A DNA stretch of 64,000 bases from G963677915 sp963677915 (lineage in GTDB: Bacteria > Bacillota > Clostridia > Lachnospirales > Vallitaleaceae): assembly GCA_963677915.2 (NCBI GenBank), contig CAXXGE010000030.1, positions 1-64,000 on the forward strand, given 5' to 3'. The position numbers and the translations under genes are program-made. Shown piece after piece: positions 60,649-64,000 of the stretch (position 1 is its first letter; every line of letters begins with the position of its first letter). The notes under the pieces were generated by a model. The model saw only the letters and a list, made by a program, of their open reading frames with translations. It did no database searches and was not told where the DNA came from.

Positions 60649-61128
60649 ATGGGCGAAATCCGTACTGATATAATCAATCCTTTTATCAATGCAACGCAGA
60701 GCGTTTTGGATGATATTTCCAGCATTGAATCCAGTCTCGGCAAACCGATATTCAGGAATCCTACCTACAAGGGTGAGACGGTTGCCGTCATTGTCGGCCT
60801 GACTGGCGAATTGAACGGACAGGTCATCTTCAGCATGACCAAAGACGTGGCCAACGAGGTAGCAGCGGGCATGATGAAGATACCGCATGTCAGCACGCTG
60901 AACGATATGGCGAAAAGCGCAGTCGAAGAGATGGCCAACATGATCATTGGCAACACGGCGACGATTTTCTCCAACAAGGGCATCGTCATTGAAATCACAC
61001 CACCGAACCTGTGTATCGGATCCAATTTGAGCTTCGATGTGGGCGGATCAAGTACAGTTTGTGTGCCGTTCAACAGAGACGACGGCACGCTTCTTCTAGA
61101 AGTGAATATCGCATTGAGGGAATCCTGA
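60649..61128 (+). CDS. cheX: CheX-type chemotaxis phosphatase
   Basis: This is a 159-residue protein starting at 60649 (MGEIRTDIINPFINATQSV). CheX removes phosphate from CheY. The active-site helix SAVEEMANMIIGN has the conserved E-x2-N motif. No other chemotaxis gene is nearby. The stop overlaps the trmL start. Confidence 0.9.
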   Translation: MGEIRTDIINPFINATQSVLDDISSIESSLGKPIFRNPTYKGETVAVIVGLTGELNGQVIFSMTKDVANEVAAGMMKIPHVSTLNDMAKSAVEEMANMIIGNTATIFSNKGIVIEITPPNLCIGSNLSFDVGGSSTVCVPFNRDDGTLLLEVNIALRES

Positions 61129-61621
61129 TGAACATCATCCTCCATGAACCGGAAATACCCGCCAACACAGGCAACATCGGCAGGACGTGCGTAGCTACAG
61201 GCACCACGCTGCACCTGATCGAACCGCTGGGTTTTTCCATTGATGACAAGGCGGTCAGGCGATCAGGCCTCGACTACTGGAAGGACCTTGATGTCCGAAC
61301 CTACATGGACTTCAACGAGTTTCTGGAAAAAAACCCCAATACCAGGATCTATATGGCGACGACGAAAGCAAGGCACACCTATGCTGACGTGCAATTCGAC
61401 AAGGACGACTTCATCATGTTCGGCAAAGAGAGTGCGGGTATTCCGAAGAGCTCCTTCTGAAGTACGAATCCACATGTATCAGAATCCCAATGGAAAACGG
61501 CATCCGCTCACTGAACCTGGGGAATGCCGTTTCGATCATTTTATATGAAGCCCTGCGGCAGCAACGTTTCCAGGGGATGGCCATGAAAGGCAAGCTGCAT
61601 TACCACGAATGGACTGATTAA
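61128..61621 (+). pseudogene. trmL: tRNA (cytidine/uridine(34)-2'-O)-methyltransferase, one frameshift
   Basis: This SPOUT enzyme methylates the wobble base. It starts MNIILHEPEIPANTGNIGRT. After MFGKESAGIPK the frame breaks near 61452, where AAGAGC replaces the expected AAGGAGC. Restoring one G gives ELLLKYESTCIRIPM and then SLNLGNAVSIILYEALRQQ, the knotted SAM site, ending at 61621. As this is a single G loss in a GG run, a sequencing error is likely. Confidence 0.9.
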
Positions 61622-61623
61622 TC

Positions 61624-61666
61624 AAAGGATGAAAACAACTGTATCCGGCTGTTTTCATCCTTTTTT
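61624..61666. terminator. Terminator after trmL
   Basis: AAAGGATGAAAACA pairs with TGTTTTCATCCTTT and continues into more T's. It serves trmL and overlaps the end of the convergent histidine kinase gene. Confidence 0.88.
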
Positions 61667-63052
61667 GATGCCATTATGCAGCGGCAGTGTAAAGACGAAC
61701 CGTGTTCCCAGACTGGGATCGCTGTAGACATTGATCGATTCGCCGTGGGTCCTGAGGATTTCCTTGATGATGGAGAGCCCCAGGCCGATGCCCTGTTTGT
61801 CCTGCCCCCTGGATTTGTCGATCTTGTGGAAACGGTCCCAGATGTAGGGCAGTTCCTCTTTGGGTATCCCGGGCCCGCTGTCGGCGATACTGATCTCCGC
61901 CTTGTTGTAGATGGTGCCGACGGTAATGGTGATTGTATCGCCTGGCGCGCAGAACTTGATAGCATTATCGAGCAGGTTCGCGACGACCCGCTGTATGTGG
62001 TTCGCGTCCACATCGACGAGCAGGGGACCGTCATAAAGGTTCAGCTCCAGCGCCATCCGTTTCTTCTTGATGGACTGTTCGAACTGGTCAAGCACCCGGA
62101 TGATGATGGCGTTTATATCGATGGTGGTGATATGGAGCTTGATCTTCTGGTTCTCCATCTTCGACAGCAGAAGGATGTCATTGGTCATCTTTGTCAGACG
62201 GTCCGTTTCGTTCAGGACGATCCTAAAGTACTTTTCCTGGTTATCAACGGGTATCGTTCCGTCCATCATCGCCTGGACAAAGCCTCTGATCGTGGTAAGT
62301 GGCGAGCGTATGTCATGTGAAACGTTTGCCAGAAAATCTTTTCGGTAGTCCTCGAGTTTCTCCAGTTCCTCTGCCATGTAGTTCAGGTTCCGTGAAAGCT
62401 CTCCAAGCTCCCCGTCGTGAATGCCATTCACCCTGCTGCTGAAATCACCGTTGGCGATGCGCTGGGTTGTGTCGCTGAACTCCTTGAACGAGTTGGACAT
62501 GATGTTCGTGAATCCATAGGTGGATCCGAATGTGACGATGACGATGACGACAAGGCATACTGCAAGAAGTTTGTAGATATAGGTCATGTCGTCCTTGATG
62601 GCTTCATAGGAATTGAGCAGCAAAACGGCGCCGGTTACCTGTCCGTCCTCCATCAGGGGAATAGCGGTCATGACCTTCAGCTCTTGGAAAGTATTGCCGA
62701 AACTGCTGACTTCCTGGATTGTTTCCCCCGAATAGACCTTGTAGAGGGTCGTGTTATGCAGCTTCGAGCCGATGAGTTCGCTCTTATCATTCAGTGAATC
62801 GAGTACGACGTTCTGTTCCATGTCCATGATGAGGAACCTGTCCTCGGGATGGCAGGTAAAAACATAATGGGAGGATGGATCTGCATAATAATGGTCGACA
62901 ATTGTTTCGATCTGTTCCAGCTGTTTTTTGTAGACGTTAAGGACAGACCTGCTCGTGGAGAGCTGGGCAAAAATCGCGATGATGATGATCATGGCGATTG
63001 TGGTGCTCAAGGCATAGATCATATGCTGTTTGAGGAAAAAAGAGTTCTTCAT
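61655..63052 (-). CDS. HAMP-domain sensor histidine kinase
   Basis: This 465-residue kinase has membrane helices near residues 13-35 and 162-185 flanking a sensor domain of about 125 residues. A HAMP domain is followed by FLANVSHDIRSPLTTIRGFV (phosphorylated His) and ATPase motifs LLDNAIKF, IADSGPGIPKE and GIGLGLSIIKE. It is of the ResE/PhoR type. The gene lies 3 bases after the response regulator gene. Confidence 0.93.
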   Translation of the reverse strand: MKNSFFLKQHMIYALSTTIAMIIIIAIFAQLSTSRSVLNVYKKQLEQIETIVDHYYADPSSHYVFTCHPEDRFLIMDMEQNVVLDSLNDKSELIGSKLHNTTLYKVYSGETIQEVSSFGNTFQELKVMTAIPLMEDGQVTGAVLLLNSYEAIKDDMTYIYKLLAVCLVVIVIVTFGSTYGFTNIMSNSFKEFSDTTQRIANGDFSSRVNGIHDGELGELSRNLNYMAEELEKLEDYRKDFLANVSHDIRSPLTTIRGFVQAMMDGTIPVDNQEKYFRIVLNETDRLTKMTNDILLLSKMENQKIKLHITTIDINAIIIRVLDQFEQSIKKKRMALELNLYDGPLLVDVDANHIQRVVANLLDNAIKFCAPGDTITITVGTIYNKAEISIADSGPGIPKEELPYIWDRFHKIDKSRGQDKQGIGLGLSIIKEILRTHGESINVYSDPSLGTRFVFTLPLHNGIKKG

Positions 63053-63055
63053 CGA

Positions 63056-63739
63056 TTAGTTCACCTCTAACTTATAGCCGATCCCCCATACGGTTTTGAC
63101 AGACCAGGTATCGGTGCCCTTTATCTTTTCCCTGATGCGCTTGACATGGACGTCGACGGTGCGTGTATCACCGATGTATTCATAGCCCCATATCTTGTCC
63201 AGCAGCTGTTCCCTTGTGAAAACCTGGTTGGGGTGGGTTGCCAGGTAGTAGAGGAGCTCCAGTTCCTTTGGCGGCATGTCAATCCGGCTGCCCTCGTATT
63301 CGACGGTGTAGTTTGTCATGTTGATGACGAGGTCTGGCAGCGTCACTTCGTTGGTTTCCTGGCGTCTTGGGCCGATCCTTCTAAGGACCGCCTTGACCCT
63401 TGCGGTCAGCTCCTTGTTGTCGAAAGGCTTTACGATGTAGTCGTCGGCGCCAAGCTCGAGGCCCAGGATCTTGTCGAAGGTTTCGCCTTTGGCCGTGATC
63501 ATGATGATGGGGATATCGCTTGTCTTGCGGATTTCCTTGCAGAGCTGGAGGCCGTCTTTGCCGGGCAGCATCAGGTCCAGGAGAATCAAACCTGGGTTGT
63601 AGCTCTGAATGCTTGGCATAACTTCATTGCCATCATAAACGCATTTGGTCTTATAGCCTTCCTTTTCAAGGTTCAGGGCTATGAGTTCGCAGATGTTTTC
63701 GTCGTCGTCGACGATGAGTATTTTGGTGTTGGAATCCAT
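63056..63739 (-). CDS. OmpR-family response regulator
   Basis: This is a 227-residue protein. The receiver has VDDDENI, phosphoacceptor Asp in LILLDLMLPGKDG and Lys in IVKPFDNKE. A winged-helix domain with DVHVKRIREKIKG follows. It lies between mutS2 and its partner kinase, 15 bases after the mutS2 stop. Confidence 0.93.
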   Translation of the reverse strand: MDSNTKILIVDDDENICELIALNLEKEGYKTKCVYDGNEVMPSIQSYNPGLILLDLMLPGKDGLQLCKEIRKTSDIPIIMITAKGETFDKILGLELGADDYIVKPFDNKELTARVKAVLRRIGPRRQETNEVTLPDLVINMTNYTVEYEGSRIDMPPKELELLYYLATHPNQVFTREQLLDKIWGYEYIGDTRTVDVHVKRIREKIKGTDTWSVKTVWGIGYKLEVN

Positions 63740-63754
63740 GACGCAGCCTTCTTT

Positions 63755-64000
63755 CTATTTCAGCTCGACGATGGTGACGCCTGCTTCGCCTTCACCGTAG
63801 TTGCCGAGCCTGTATGATTTCACTGTGCTGACTTTTTTTAGGTGCCGCTGTATTTCCGTACGCAGGACGCCGGTGCCTTTTCCGTGGATGATGGTCACCT
63901 GCTTGAGCTTTGAAAGGTAGGCGTCGTCCAGGTATTTGTCGATGGCCATGATGGCGTCCATGGCGGACATGCCCCTAACATCGATTTCGCTGGAAATGCT
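63755..64000 (-). CDS. mutS2: MutS2 C-terminal part (Smr domain), cut by the window edge
   Basis: The visible 81 residues include EIDVRGMSAMDAIMAIDKYL, then VTIIHGKGTGVLR and EGEAGVTIVELK, the Smr nuclease domain at the end of MutS2. MutS2 acts in ribosome rescue and homologous recombination control. The rest lies beyond base 64000. Confidence 0.9.
   Translation of the reverse strand, partial: SISSEIDVRGMSAMDAIMAIDKYLDDAYLSKLKQVTIIHGKGTGVLRTEIQRHLKKVSTVKSYRLGNYGEGEAGVTIVELK

Noticed and set aside
1..64000. tRNA and rRNA genes
   Set aside because: I looked for cloverleaf-like CCA-ended segments and rRNA core motifs and found none convincing. A covariance search would be needed to exclude a tRNA fully.

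Overview
The window reads as a chromosomal segment of an anaerobic, Gram-positive, Clostridia-type bacterium. The reasons are the strong AGGAGG-type ribosome binding sites, many ATGA start/stop overlaps, riboswitch- and antitermination-controlled operons, a MutS2/Smr gene, an HgdB/HgdC-type 2-hydroxyacyl-CoA dehydratase pair, SHOCT/LDCC metal-response proteins and an SLH-domain protein. I do not name a species. Most of the window looks moderately GC-balanced. Two stretches (about 22.9-24.5 kb and 37.2-48.0 kb) are visibly AT-rich and look acquired.

Layout. 1-9004 (minus): a monosaccharide ABC importer (permease, ATPase, lipoprotein) behind a YesM/YesN-type two-component system flanked by two membrane-anchored sugar-binding proteins. 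9013-10639: a CBS/DRTGG-type inorganic pyrophosphatase with one frameshift. 10750-12521 (plus): an ammonium transporter and PII protein behind a leader with tandem hexaloop hairpins and a terminator, the hallmark of ANTAR antitermination. 12.5-19.4 kb: housekeeping and stress genes (tag, pgsA, SRAP, ArAE-like, TraX-like, methyltransferase, MarR-pirin, AlbA/Schlafen regulator). 19.4-22.8 kb: thiSFGHE under a TPP riboswitch. 22.9-24.5 kb: a transposase remnant and a DUF4143 ATPase. 24.5-28.3 kb: queE, queD, queC plus an HgdC/HgdB-type pair, all behind a preQ1-I riboswitch. 28.3-31.6 kb: pdxT, pdxS and ilvD. 31.7-37.2 kb (plus): a MacAB-like ABC exporter, a B12-binding regulator with the CarH photoreceptor motifs but an XRE DNA-binding domain, and a class II photolyase.

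37.2-48.0 kb is a mosaic accessory island. It holds orphan membrane proteins, serine-recombinase pieces, repeated recombinase tails, a cupin, a Met-rich (copper/silver-like) sensor cassette with SHOCT and LDCC proteins, and an intact IS1182-family element. 48.1-56.5 kb (plus) is a Tad-like pilus/secretion locus led by a Ser/Thr kinase fused to a P-loop domain. Its first 4 kb carry an unusual cluster of indels. 56.5-64 kb holds an SLH protein, an AIR-synthase/Lrp/aminotransferase operon, a large hairpin repeat, a PerR/Fur-like regulator, cheX, trmL (frameshifted) and a mutS2-response regulator-histidine kinase operon.

The two most interesting systems are the putative light- and B12-controlled exporter/photolyase operon (31.66-37.16 kb) and the radical-type dehydratase pair embedded in a preQ1-controlled queuosine operon (24.55-28.32 kb). 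The functions proposed for both are inference from motifs and context.
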